Assembly (NCBI RefSeq): GCF_047974105.1
Contig: NZ_JBHYRS010000002.1
Coordinates: 372,001 to 436,000 of the forward strand
Origin: Mitsuokella sp047974105
GTDB lineage: Bacteria > Bacillota > Negativicutes > Selenomonadales > Selenomonadaceae
Length of the DNA stretch: 64,000 bases
Direction of reading: 5' to 3'
The notes beneath the pieces were generated by a model that saw only the letters and a list, made by a program, of their open reading frames with translations, searched no databases and was not told the origin of the DNA. Position 1 is the first letter of the stretch. Every line of letters begins with the position of its first letter. Shown here one piece after another: positions 18,362 through 26,067 of this stretch. A program made the translations under genes and the position numbers.

Positions 18362-19582
18362 TTATTTTGCTTTTGCTTCTGAAGCAGCGGCCTTGACGGT
18401 CTTTTCAGCCGTCTTGGCTGCCGTCTCGGCTTTCTCTGCTTTTGTTTCAGCAGTCTTTACATCTTTTGCTGCCTCAGCCGTCGTCTCGGCTTTTGCAGCT
18501 TCAGCTGCCTTCGCTTTATTCTTCAGCGAGAAATTGCCGCTCTTGTCGAGGCCGCCCTCGAGATGATAGAGCGTATCAACATCCTTGGCATCGCAGTAAA
18601 GCGTGTCTTTCTTCTGATAGCCTGCAGCTTCGCCGTACGTGCTGATGAGCTTCTTCTCTTCCGGCTTCCAGCCGAGCGATACCTTGTCAGCCTCAGCGAG
18701 TTCAACAGCCGGCAGATACGTCATGCCGTTCTGGATGACGGCTTTGCCCTTGAGCTTCTGGCCGTTGACGTAAAGCGGATAAACCTTGGCGACATACGTC
18801 GGATTGCCGTCGGAAGCGGCGATTTTCTGCTCGACATCGGCATCGTTTACGAAATCGGCCACGCCGTAGCCAGCGAGCCATTTGTCGACGTCAGCAGCCG
18901 TGACATTCTGCCAGCCGTAGCCGTCCGGATAGATGTAATAGGCAATCTGGTCATCCGGAGTCTTCTCGACAACGATGCGGTTGTACGTGATCTCGACCGG
19001 CGTGCCGACCTCGACCATGTCGTAGATTTTCTCGACATCTTCTTCATGCATGCGGATGCAGCCGTTCGAGACATAGTGGCCGACGGAATCCGGATGGTTC
19101 GTGCCATGGATGCCGTAGTTGCCGCCAATGCCGATCCAGCGATAGCCGAGCGGGTTCGACGGGCCGGACGGGATCGAAGCCGAAGCATCGCCCGGGTCCG
19201 TCCAGGTCGGGTTGACTTCTTTGTCAATGACCTTGTAATAGCCGGTCGGGGTCGGCGTTGTCGTCTTGCCCGGTCCAATTGGATAGAGCGCAACTTTCTG
19301 ATTGCCGCGGATGGCAGCGAGCGAACGGGCGGCGAGGTTGATGACGAGTTTATCTGCAAGTTCAACTTTTGCCGGTGCTTCCGTCTTTGCAGCCGTCGTG
19401 GCGGCCGGAGCAGCGGCCGTCGTCGCAGTCTTCGCAGCCGTCGTCGTCACGAGCGGCTGACCCGGCTGATTGACGAGCGAAACGACTTCATCCGTCGACT
19501 CGGCAGCAAAGACCGTACCAGCAGCACCCGTCATGAGTGCGGCGCTGAGCATGCCAGCGCAAACTTTTTTCCACATAGACAT
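18362..19582 (-). CDS. Secreted L,D-transpeptidase (YkuD domain) with charged C-terminal tail
   Basis: Cross-links or modifies peptidoglycan in the cell envelope through a cysteine active site. About 406 residues: a signal peptide (MSMWKKVCAG to VFAA), a Thr/Ala-rich linker, then the YkuD domain. The catalytic motif is HGTNHPDSVGHYVSNGCIRM, with Cys near residue 174. A C-terminal region (about 190-350) ends in a low-complexity Ala/Lys/Glu/Thr tail of about 60 residues, probably an extended wall-spanning stalk. The ATG at 19582 gives a proper signal peptide with AAGAG 9 nt upstream; the longer frame to 19651 does not. Single gene with its own promoter and terminator. Confidence 0.92.
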   Translation of the reverse strand: MSMWKKVCAGMLSAALMTGAAGTVFAAESTDEVVSLVNQPGQPLVTTTAAKTATTAAAPAATTAAKTEAPAKVELADKLVINLAARSLAAIRGNQKVALYPIGPGKTTTPTPTGYYKVIDKEVNPTWTDPGDASASIPSGPSNPLGYRWIGIGGNYGIHGTNHPDSVGHYVSNGCIRMHEEDVEKIYDMVEVGTPVEITYNRIVVEKTPDDQIAYYIYPDGYGWQNVTAADVDKWLAGYGVADFVNDADVEQKIAASDGNPTYVAKVYPLYVNGQKLKGKAVIQNGMTYLPAVELAEADKVSLGWKPEEKKLISTYGEAAGYQKKDTLYCDAKDVDTLYHLEGGLDKSGNFSLKNKAKAAEAAKAETTAEAAKDVKTAETKAEKAETAAKTAEKTVKAAASEAKAK

Positions 19583-19635
19583 AGTTAAAATCTCTTTTCT
19601 TTTGAATTTGTGCCCTACATCCGGCACACTTCTAC

Positions 19636-19664
19636 ATACTACCATTTTCACGAGTTTTTTGCAA
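19636..19664 (-). promoter_or_regulatory. Promoter of the L,D-transpeptidase gene
   Basis: -35 TTGCAA (19659-19664), 17 bp, -10 TAGTAT (19636-19641) on the minus strand; leader of about 45 nt. Confidence 0.6.
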
Positions 19665-19719
19665 TGAAGGAGTCACATTTCCATTAAAAATTTACAAAAG
19701 AAAGATGACAGGATAGTCC

Positions 19720-19748
19720 TTGACTAATTGTCTGGCATTATTTAAAAT
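19720..19748 (+). promoter_or_regulatory. Promoter of the UPF0303 gene
   Basis: -35 TTGACT (19720-19725), 17 bp, -10 TAAAAT (19743-19748), about 30 nt before the ATG with GGAGGG in between. Confidence 0.65.
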
Positions 19749-19783
19749 TCATAATATAGGTTTTTTTATTTGGAGGGATTGCT

Positions 19784-20254
19784 ATGGATACGTGTGAAGC
19801 CCTGCTGCAGCTGGAAAAAGAACTCGTCTTTCCGTCGTTCACGAGCCGCGATGCCCTGAAGCTCGGCCTGCTCTTCGTGCAGATGGCCGAAAAAGAAGGC
19901 AAAGGCCCCATCGGCATCAAGATTGAAAAGAACCGCCACGTGCTCTTTTCGCATCTCATGGACGGCACGATGCCGGAAAACGGTCACTGGTACGACCGGA
20001 AAAAACGCGTTGTTGACCGCTTTTTTCATTCATCCAAATACGTAGGTGAGATGTTTAAAGCCGACGGCACGACATTTGAAGAAGCGAGCCTGCTCGACCC
20101 GGAACAGTTTCAGGCGGTTGGCGGCTCCTTCCCCCTGACGATTGAAGGAGCCGGCGTCGTGGGTTCCATTACCGTCTGCGGCCTTACGAGTGATGAAGAC
20201 CACGACCTCTGCGTCCGCGGCATCCGCGCTTATCTGCAGCAGCAGAAAGACTGA
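19784..20254 (+). CDS. UPF0303/GlcG-HbpS-like (DUF336) protein
   Basis: A small cytoplasmic protein of the UPF0303 family, related to the GlcG/HbpS fold that is often annotated as heme-degrading domain protein. No firm biochemical role is known. The 156 residues show the family features: a central IGIKIEKNRHVLFSHLMDGTMPENGHWYDRKKRVVDRF region (helix followed by strand) and the C-terminal GLTSDEDHDLCVRGI. ATG preceded by GGAGGG. It is one of the few plus-strand genes here and forms its own transcript, convergent with hslO. Confidence 0.8.
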   Translation: MDTCEALLQLEKELVFPSFTSRDALKLGLLFVQMAEKEGKGPIGIKIEKNRHVLFSHLMDGTMPENGHWYDRKKRVVDRFFHSSKYVGEMFKADGTTFEEASLLDPEQFQAVGGSFPLTIEGAGVVGSITVCGLTSDEDHDLCVRGIRAYLQQQKD

Positions 20255-20277
20255 TGTATCATTTACATCAAAAAATA

Positions 20278-20327
20278 AAAAGTCTCTCCAACAGCCCGCA
20301 TGAAGACGGGATGCTGGAGAGACTTTT
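20278..20327. terminator. Bidirectional terminator between UPF0303 gene and hslO
   Basis: A long stem-loop built on AAAAGTCTCTCCA/TGGAGAGACTTTT, with a second inner pairing of CCCG and CGGG. A-run on one side and T-run on the other. Serves the convergent plus-strand gene and the rib-yfcE-hslO transcript. Confidence 0.9.
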
Positions 20328-20338
20328 ATTTTACAATA

Positions 20339-21235
20339 TCAGTCTTGTGCTTTTTTCTGGCGATTGGCCATGGCTTTGTCGTAGATGGCCTGCAGTTCTT
20401 CCTTCGTGAACTGGTATTTCTCGTTGCAGAAATGGCAGCAGACTTCGGCGTGGCCGTCGGCAATCAGGCTCTCAAGGTCCTTCTGGCCGAGGCTTAAGAG
20501 AACTTCGCTGATGCGTTCTTTTGAGCACGGGCAGCGGAAGGCGAGGTCCGTCGTCGTCAGATAGTCGACATCGAAGCCCTGCAGGACTTCGGCGATGATG
20601 CCCTTCGCGTCGAGGCCCTGCTCGACCATATGCGAGACAGAGTTGACCTTTTTGAGGTTTGCTTCGAGCCTGTCGATGACTTCGCCCGTCGCATCCGGCA
20701 GCGGCTGGATGATGAAGCCGCCCGCTGCCAGGCAGCTGAGGTCCGTATTGATGAGCACGCCGAGACCGACGCTCGACGGCGTCTGCTCCGAGACGAACAG
20801 ATACTTCGTCAAATCGTCGGCAATCTCGCCGTCCGTGATAGCCACGCTGCCCGTGATGGGATTTTTGAGCCCTGTGAAGCGCGTGACCGTGACCATGCCG
20901 TTCGTGCCGACACCGTCGCCGACATCGATTTTGCCCTTGCTGTTTAAGGGCAGGTCGACGTGCGGATTGCCGACAGCACCGCGCACAAAGCCCTCAGGCG
21001 TCGCGTCGGCCGTGACTTTGCCGAGGGGGCCGTGGCCGTCAAACGTGATGGTCAGGGCTTCCCGATTCTTGAGATTGGCCGCGAGCAGCAGTGCCCCCGT
21101 CATCGTGCGGCCGAGGGCCGCCGCAGCGACGGGATAGCAGTCATGGCGGCGGATGGCCTCATTGACGAGGTTCGTCGTGACAGCCGCATAAACGCGCACG
21201 CCGTCCGCCACCGCTTTTACGAGATGATCTTTCAT
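20339..21235 (-). CDS. hslO: Redox-regulated chaperone Hsp33
   Basis: A holding chaperone switched on by oxidation of its zinc centre. The 298 residues contain the expected four-cysteine zinc switch in the last 70 residues: C-P-C (FRCPCSKER) and C-H-F-C (EVCCHFCNEKY) about 30 residues apart. The N-terminal domain has the family motifs TAALGRTMTGALLL-like (here AAAALGRTMTGALLL). It is the last gene of the transcript that begins at the FMN riboswitch, with a strong terminator 12 bp downstream. Confidence 0.95.
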   Translation of the reverse strand: MKDHLVKAVADGVRVYAAVTTNLVNEAIRRHDCYPVAAAALGRTMTGALLLAANLKNREALTITFDGHGPLGKVTADATPEGFVRGAVGNPHVDLPLNSKGKIDVGDGVGTNGMVTVTRFTGLKNPITGSVAITDGEIADDLTKYLFVSEQTPSSVGLGVLINTDLSCLAAGGFIIQPLPDATGEVIDRLEANLKKVNSVSHMVEQGLDAKGIIAEVLQGFDVDYLTTTDLAFRCPCSKERISEVLLSLGQKDLESLIADGHAEVCCHFCNEKYQFTKEELQAIYDKAMANRQKKAQD

Positions 21236-21271
21236 AGATTCCTTCCTATATAAAACAGCTTCTTTTAAAAT

Positions 21272-21829
21272 TTAAACATCGAGTTCCATCAGCACGTCCT
21301 TCGTATCGATATCGAAGATGCGGATTTTGCCGTTCTCAAGCGTCGCGACCGTATTGCGGCCGTCGGCGCGCTTCGAAAGGGCCGCGGAGCCCGGGTTGAG
21401 GAAAATCGTATTGCCGCGCTTCTCGAGTACGGTCTGATGGATGTGGCCGCTGATAAAGAGGTCGGCCTTGAGGTGCTTGGCCATGGCGTCTTTTTCCGCG
21501 TCCGTCATGACGGCGTCGCCGTGCGTGACGATGATGCGTTTGCCTTCCCAGACGACATAGGCGTACGGCGCCTCAATCGGCAGCTCGAGGCAGCTCGCAT
21601 CGACAGAGGAATCGCAGTTGCCCTTGGCGATGACGACAGGAATCTCGCACGCATTGATGCGCTGGACGAGTCCCGCCGGATTGTAGTCCGCTTTCATCGG
21701 GTTGCGCGGACCGTGGTAGAGCACATCGCCCGCATGCAGGATGAGGTCTGCGCCCTTGAAAAAACGTTCACAGGCATGCGCCCAGGCCATTTCATGGCCG
21801 TGCGTATCGCTGATGATGCCGATTTTCAT
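21272..21829 (-). CDS. YfcE/MJ0936-type metallophosphodiesterase
   Basis: Small calcineurin-like phosphodiesterase acting on phosphodiester substrates in vitro; the physiological substrate is unknown. All metal ligands are seen in its 185 residues: SDTHGH at the start, HAGDV near residue 36, GNCD near 71, THGD near 104 and SGHIHQT near 130. AAGGA precedes the ATG. It sits 43 bp after ribH on the same strand, so it is probably transcribed with the riboflavin genes. Confidence 0.88.
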   Translation of the reverse strand: MKIGIISDTHGHEMAWAHACERFFKGADLILHAGDVLYHGPRNPMKADYNPAGLVQRINACEIPVVIAKGNCDSSVDASCLELPIEAPYAYVVWEGKRIIVTHGDAVMTDAEKDAMAKHLKADLFISGHIHQTVLEKRGNTIFLNPGSAALSKRADGRNTVATLENGKIRIFDIDTKDVLMELDV

Positions 21830-21872
21830 AAAAATTCCTTCTTTCTGCTGTTCTTTACGAAAAAACAGCGCC

Positions 21873-22340
21873 TCAGCCGAGTTTCTTCAGGAGATTGGCC
21901 ATTTCCATAGCCGACATCGCGCCGTCCGCGCCCTTGTTGCCGGCCTTCGTGCCTGCGCGCTCGATGGCCTGCTCGATGTTCTCCGTCGTCACGACGCTGA
22001 AGATCGTCGGCACGCCCGTCTGCATGCCGACCTGTGCAATGCCCTTCGAGGCCTCATTGCAGACATAGTCGTAATGCGTCGTCGAACCACGAATGACGGC
22101 ACCGAGGCAGATGACGGCATCGTACTTGCCCGATTCAGCCATCTTCTTGGCGACGAGCGGCAGCTCGAAAGCGCCCGGCACCCAGGCGACGTCGATGTCA
22201 TCGTCATTCGTCTCGTGGCGGTGCAGCGTGTCAAGAGCGCCGCCGAGGAGCTTGCTCGTGATGAACTCATTGAAACGGGCGACGACAATGCCGAACTTCA
22301 GGCCCTTGCCGGATACAAAACCTTCATATACATTTGCCAT
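21873..22340 (-). CDS. ribH: 6,7-dimethyl-8-ribityllumazine synthase
   Basis: Condenses 5-amino-6-ribitylaminouracil with 3,4-dihydroxybutanone phosphate, the penultimate riboflavin step. The 155 residues show ARFNEFIT (substrate loop), VPGAFELP near residue 55, GAVIRGSTTHYDYV near 80 and the C-terminal GNKGADGAMSA. AGGAGG precedes the ATG. Fourth gene of the FMN-controlled operon. Confidence 0.97.
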   Translation of the reverse strand: MANVYEGFVSGKGLKFGIVVARFNEFITSKLLGGALDTLHRHETNDDDIDVAWVPGAFELPLVAKKMAESGKYDAVICLGAVIRGSTTHYDYVCNEASKGIAQVGMQTGVPTIFSVVTTENIEQAIERAGTKAGNKGADGAMSAMEMANLLKKLG

Positions 22341-22411
22341 GGGAATTCCTCCTAAACATTATGTTCTTATGGTCAATTGACTTTTATCGCTGAGTCTGCT
22401 GACGCTGCCGT

Positions 22412-23623
22412 TTATTTCAGCGTCTCATCGCTGAACAGATGGCCCATCTTGACTTTCTTGACCGTCAGGTAGCGCTTGTCAAACTTATTGGCATGGACCT
22501 GCAGCGGCACGCGGCCCGTGATTTCAAGGCCGTAGCCCTCAAGACCGGCGCGCTTGGCCGGATTGTTCGTCATGAGACGGATGCTCGTGAGGCCGAGGTC
22601 CGCGAGAATCTGCGCGCCGATGCCGTAGTCGCGCAGGTCCGGCGCAAAGCCGAGCTCGACGTTGGCCTCGACCGTATCGCGGCCCTGGTCCTGCAGCGCA
22701 TAGGCGCGCATCTTATTCGCGAGGCCGATACCGCGGCCTTCCTGACGCATGTAGAGCACAACGCCCTCGCCCTCTTTTTCGATTTTCTTGAGGGCCAGTG
22801 CCAGCTGGTCGCCGCAGTCGCAGCGCATGGAGCCAAGTGCATCGCCTGTCAGGCACTCGGAATGAACGCGCACGAGCACGTCCTTCTTGCCGCGCACCTC
22901 GCCCTTGACGATGGCGATGTCGCATTCATTGTTGAGCTCGTTCTCATACGCATGAATGCGGAAATGGCCGTATTTGCTCGGGAAGTCGACATCGGCAACC
23001 TCATGCACGAAATTCTCCGTGCGCTTGCGGTACTCGATGAGGGATTTGACCGTGATGATGTGCAGACCATGCTTCTCGGCAAATTCCTTGAGGCGCGGCG
23101 TGCGCATCATATGACCGTCGTCATCCATGATTTCGCAGCAGAGGCCGGCCGGATAAAAACCGGCAAGGCGTGCGAGGTCTGTCGTCGTCTCCGTATGGCC
23201 GGCACGGCGCAGCACGCCGCCCTCGACGGAGCGCAGCGGGAACACATGGCCCGGACGGCGGAACGAAGCCGGCTTGGCCTTCGGGTCGAGCAGCTTCTTG
23301 ACCGTCTGGCAGCGCTCAAACGCCGAAATGCCCGTCTCCGTGTCGTAGGCATCAATCGAGACTGTGAAAGCCGTCTCGTGATTGTCCGTGTTGTTCGTGA
23401 CCATCTGGCTGATGTTGAGTTCATCGAGGCGCTTGCCGTCAATCGGCGTGCAGATAAGGCCTTTGGCATACGTTGCCATGAAGTTGATGTCCTGCGGCGT
23501 GACCGTCTCCGCGGCGACAATCAGGTCGCCCTCGTTCTCGCGGTCCTCATCGTCGACGACGACGACCATTTTGCCGTTCTTGATATCTTCAATGGCCTGT
23601 TCGACCGTTGCAAAATCTGACAT
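22412..23623 (-). CDS. ribBA: Bifunctional 3,4-dihydroxy-2-butanone-4-phosphate synthase/GTP cyclohydrolase II
   Basis: Provides both entry substrates of riboflavin synthesis. In its 403 residues the RibB half comes first (VDDEDRENEGDL near residue 25, FRRPGHVFPLR and AGHTE typical). The RibA half follows, with the zinc-binding CLTGDALGSMRCDC and the GTP-binding RQEGRGIGL. A GTG at 23632 is in frame, but GGAG lies 8 nt before the ATG at 23623, which I chose. Third gene of the rib operon. Confidence 0.96.
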   Translation of the reverse strand: MSDFATVEQAIEDIKNGKMVVVVDDEDRENEGDLIVAAETVTPQDINFMATYAKGLICTPIDGKRLDELNISQMVTNNTDNHETAFTVSIDAYDTETGISAFERCQTVKKLLDPKAKPASFRRPGHVFPLRSVEGGVLRRAGHTETTTDLARLAGFYPAGLCCEIMDDDGHMMRTPRLKEFAEKHGLHIITVKSLIEYRKRTENFVHEVADVDFPSKYGHFRIHAYENELNNECDIAIVKGEVRGKKDVLVRVHSECLTGDALGSMRCDCGDQLALALKKIEKEGEGVVLYMRQEGRGIGLANKMRAYALQDQGRDTVEANVELGFAPDLRDYGIGAQILADLGLTSIRLMTNNPAKRAGLEGYGLEITGRVPLQVHANKFDKRYLTVKKVKMGHLFSDETLK

Positions 23624-23700
23624 ATTGTTCACTCCAGTTCTTTGATTCTATCTATCGTTTTCTTTATTGTATTGTCCTATATAATAAGGAAGCTTTTTGC

Positions 23701-24360
23701 TTAAAACCCGTTCTCGAGCAAGAAAGCCCGCGTGAGTTTTGACGCTGCAGCTTTCTCCTTTTTCTGCTCCGCTTCGGGCAGATAGGCCCCCTGCATCATC
23801 TTCTCGATGTATTTGCCGATGATGTCATTCTCGATATTTAAAAGACTGCCCTTCTTCTTCGTGCCGAGATTCGTGACCTCGCGCGAATGCGGGATGAGCG
23901 AGACGGTGAAGTCCGTATCCGTGACAGCGGCCACGGTCAGGCTGATGCCGTCGAGGGCCACCGAGCCTTTCTCGACAATGCCGCGCAGGATGGCAGGCTC
24001 TGCGGCCACTTTCATGAGGATGGCATTGCCCTCTTCCTTCAGCGAGACAATCGTGCCCGTGCCATCGATATGGCCGCTGACGATATGGCCGCCGAGCCTT
24101 GACGATAGCGTCAGCGCACGCTCGAGATTGACGGGACTGCCCTGACGCAGCTCCGCAAGCGAGGTGCGCCGGACGGTCTCCGGCATGACATCGGCCGTGA
24201 AATGGCGGCTGTCAAACGACGTGACCGTCAGGCAGATGCCGTTGACCGAGATGCTGTCGCCAACCTGCACGTCCGTCAGGACTTTTTTCGCACCGATGAC
24301 GAGACTGCCGCCGCCGATGCGCTCCACCGTGCCGAGCTCTTCTATGATTCCTGTAAACAT
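23701..24360 (-). CDS. ribE: Riboflavin synthase, alpha chain
   Basis: Dismutates two ribityllumazines into riboflavin. The 219 residues show the duplicated lumazine-binding barrel: MFTGIIEELG and GDSISVNGICLTV in repeat one, GHIVSGHIDGTG and GSVALDGISLTV in repeat two. The trimerisation helix is at the C-terminus, lengthened by a Lys/Ala-rich stretch. Lies 34 bp after ribD. Confidence 0.97.
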   Translation of the reverse strand: MFTGIIEELGTVERIGGGSLVIGAKKVLTDVQVGDSISVNGICLTVTSFDSRHFTADVMPETVRRTSLAELRQGSPVNLERALTLSSRLGGHIVSGHIDGTGTIVSLKEEGNAILMKVAAEPAILRGIVEKGSVALDGISLTVAAVTDTDFTVSLIPHSREVTNLGTKKKGSLLNIENDIIGKYIEKMMQGAYLPEAEQKKEKAAASKLTRAFLLENGF

Positions 24361-24394
24361 GTACTACTTACTCCTCTCCGAAACACGGCGGATG

Positions 24395-25486
24395 TCAGTG
24401 TTTCGTGTAGGCGGTGAGCAGGATATCGCCGTCGATCGTCTCGACCTTGACGTCGCGGAGCTCCACAGCGTCGTGCAGCGAAGCAAAGCCCTCGCCTTCG
24501 ACCGGCGTCAGCGCCTCGCTGCCGCCGATGATTTTCGGCGCAATGAAGGCGTGGACCTTGTCGACAAGACCTTCCTGCAGCAGGGAAAAATTGATGCGGC
24601 CGCCGCCTTCGACAAAGACGGAGCAGATTTCCTTCTGACCGAGCTGCTGCAGGAGATTTCTGAGGTCGACATGCGCACCGGTCCCCGCCGTGATGACCTC
24701 TGCTCCTGCCTTTTCTAAGGCTTTGATGCGTTCCAGCGGGGCCTGTTCCGTCACGGCGATGATGGTCCTTGCCTTGCCGTCCGTCACGACTTTGGCCGTG
24801 AGCGGCGTGCGCGCCTGACTGTCGACGATGATGCGCACGGGATTTTTCCCCGTATGGTCCGGCAGACGCGTCGTCAGGCTCGGGTCATCGCGCAGCACCG
24901 TGCCGATGCCGACGAGGATGCTGTCGTAGATATCGCGGTACTCATGGACGCGCAGCCTTGATGCTTCATTCGTAATCCACTGCGACTCGCCCGTATACGT
25001 TGCAATCTTGCCGTCGAGCGTCATCGCCGTCTTCAAAACGACAAACGGCATCTTATGCGGCACCCACTTGAGAAATGCCTCATTGAGCCGGCGCGCTTCT
25101 TCTTCGAGCACGCCGATCTTGACTTCGATGCCCGCCTCTTCGAGAATCTCGATGCCGCGGCCCGACACGAGCGGATTCGGGTCCTTCATCGCGATGACCG
25201 CGCGCTTGATGCCGGCTTCGGCCACGGCCTTGGCACAGGGGCCCGTGCGGCCATAGTGCGAACACGGCTCCAGCGTCACATAGAGCGTCGCGCCCTTTGC
25301 GAGGTCCCCGGCCATGCGCAGCGCGTGGACTTCCGCGTGCGGCGTGCCGGCTTTCCTGTGCCAGCCGGCCGCGATGATGCGTCCGTCACGCACGATGACC
25401 GCACCGACCATGGGGTTTGGCGACGTGCGTCCCTCCGCGTTGCGCGCCAGCGCCAATGCCTCGCGCATAAAATCTTCATCCTGCAT
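24395..25486 (-). CDS. ribD: Bifunctional riboflavin deaminase/reductase
   Basis: Deaminates and reduces the pyrimidine intermediate after GTP opening. The N-terminal deaminase carries the zinc motif HAEVHAL with PCSHYGRTGPC (residues about 50-85). The C-terminal reductase starts near 145 (VVLKTAMTLDGKIAT) and ends in the FVEGGGRINFSLL region. 363 residues. GAGGTG precedes the ATG. First gene after the FMN riboswitch terminator. Confidence 0.97.
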   Translation of the reverse strand: MQDEDFMREALALARNAEGRTSPNPMVGAVIVRDGRIIAAGWHRKAGTPHAEVHALRMAGDLAKGATLYVTLEPCSHYGRTGPCAKAVAEAGIKRAVIAMKDPNPLVSGRGIEILEEAGIEVKIGVLEEEARRLNEAFLKWVPHKMPFVVLKTAMTLDGKIATYTGESQWITNEASRLRVHEYRDIYDSILVGIGTVLRDDPSLTTRLPDHTGKNPVRIIVDSQARTPLTAKVVTDGKARTIIAVTEQAPLERIKALEKAGAEVITAGTGAHVDLRNLLQQLGQKEICSVFVEGGGRINFSLLQEGLVDKVHAFIAPKIIGGSEALTPVEGEGFASLHDAVELRDVKVETIDGDILLTAYTKH

Positions 25487-25548
25487 TCTTCATCACCTCA
25501 GAATTCCTGTTATTTGATGAATCTGCTTATGAGACTCGAGAAAACAAA

Positions 25549-25587
25549 AAGCCGCCAGCAAAGATATCCAATCTTTGCCGACGGCTT
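25549..25587 (-). terminator. Expression-platform terminator of the FMN riboswitch
   Basis: A 17-bp stem (two G-T pairs) with a 5-nt loop followed by TTTTTGTTTT, between the aptamer and ribD. Its position about 20 nt after the aptamer is that of a classic FMN-induced transcription terminator. Confidence 0.88.
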
Positions 25588-25607
25588 CACTACATGCCAG
25601 TAACACG

Positions 25608-25728
25608 TACATGCCTTTTCTCATCCCGACTATACGGTCGGCTCCGGAATCTCACCGGATCATGCCCGTCCCGAAGGACAGGCTCGCGGGCTCTACCGCC
25701 GGTGGGGAAATGCTCCCCGCCTCAAAGA
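25608..25728 (-). ncRNA. FMN riboswitch (RFN element)
   Basis: On the minus strand the conserved core is present in order: GGCGGGGAGC, TTCCCCACCGGCGG, TAGAGCCCGCGAGC, a variable arm closed by GTCC-TTCG-GGAC, GATCCGGTGAGATTCCGGAGC and CGACCGTATAGTCGGGATGAGAAAAGG. The variable arm is the usual site of species differences. Bound FMN should favour the downstream terminator and shut off ribD-ribE-ribBA-ribH and the genes behind them. Confidence 0.96.
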
Positions 25729-25744
25729 CAAATCTCTATTTGCT

Positions 25745-25773
25745 ATGATAGCACAGTTCCCCGCCTCTGTCTA
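25745..25773 (-). promoter_or_regulatory. Promoter of the riboflavin operon
   Basis: -35 TAGACA (25768-25773), 17 bp spacer, -10 TATCAT (25745-25750) on the minus strand. The start near 25738 is only about 10 nt before the aptamer. Confidence 0.75.
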
Positions 25774-25841
25774 CCCATAAGAGAGCTGCTTGACAGATGA
25801 CGGGGAACTCATAAATTTATTTGTGGCTTTTTACACTGCCA

Positions 25842-26012
25842 TCAGGCGCTTTTTTTCGGCAGGATGGCATGGCCGCCCGCGCAGTGGCCGCTGCAGGCCG
25901 CACAGTTGCCGCCGCAGCAGTCCTCGCGTCCCATGCGGAAATTGCGATAGACATGACGCAGGGCGTAATAGAGCCCCACCGTGATGATTGCCCCTACGAT
26001 AAAGGTTGCCAT
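25842..26012 (-). CDS. FeoB-associated Cys-rich membrane protein
   Basis: A 56-residue protein: one N-terminal transmembrane helix (ATFIVGAIITVGLYYALRHV), a short basic stretch, then a Cys-rich tail with six cysteines (EDCCGGNCAACSGHCAGGH). This is the layout of the small Feo partner found downstream of feoB in many Firmicutes, thought to help ferrous iron movement; its exact role is unproven. AGGAGGG lies 6 nt before the ATG at 26012, which is why the longer frame to 26036 is rejected. Third gene of the feo group, 55 bp after feoB. Confidence 0.87.
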   Translation of the reverse strand: MATFIVGAIITVGLYYALRHVYRNFRMGREDCCGGNCAACSGHCAGGHAILPKKSA

Positions 26013-26067
26013 AAAAATCCCTCCTAACGAAATCATTATATCATATTTCTTTCAAACGAGCTGTGAC

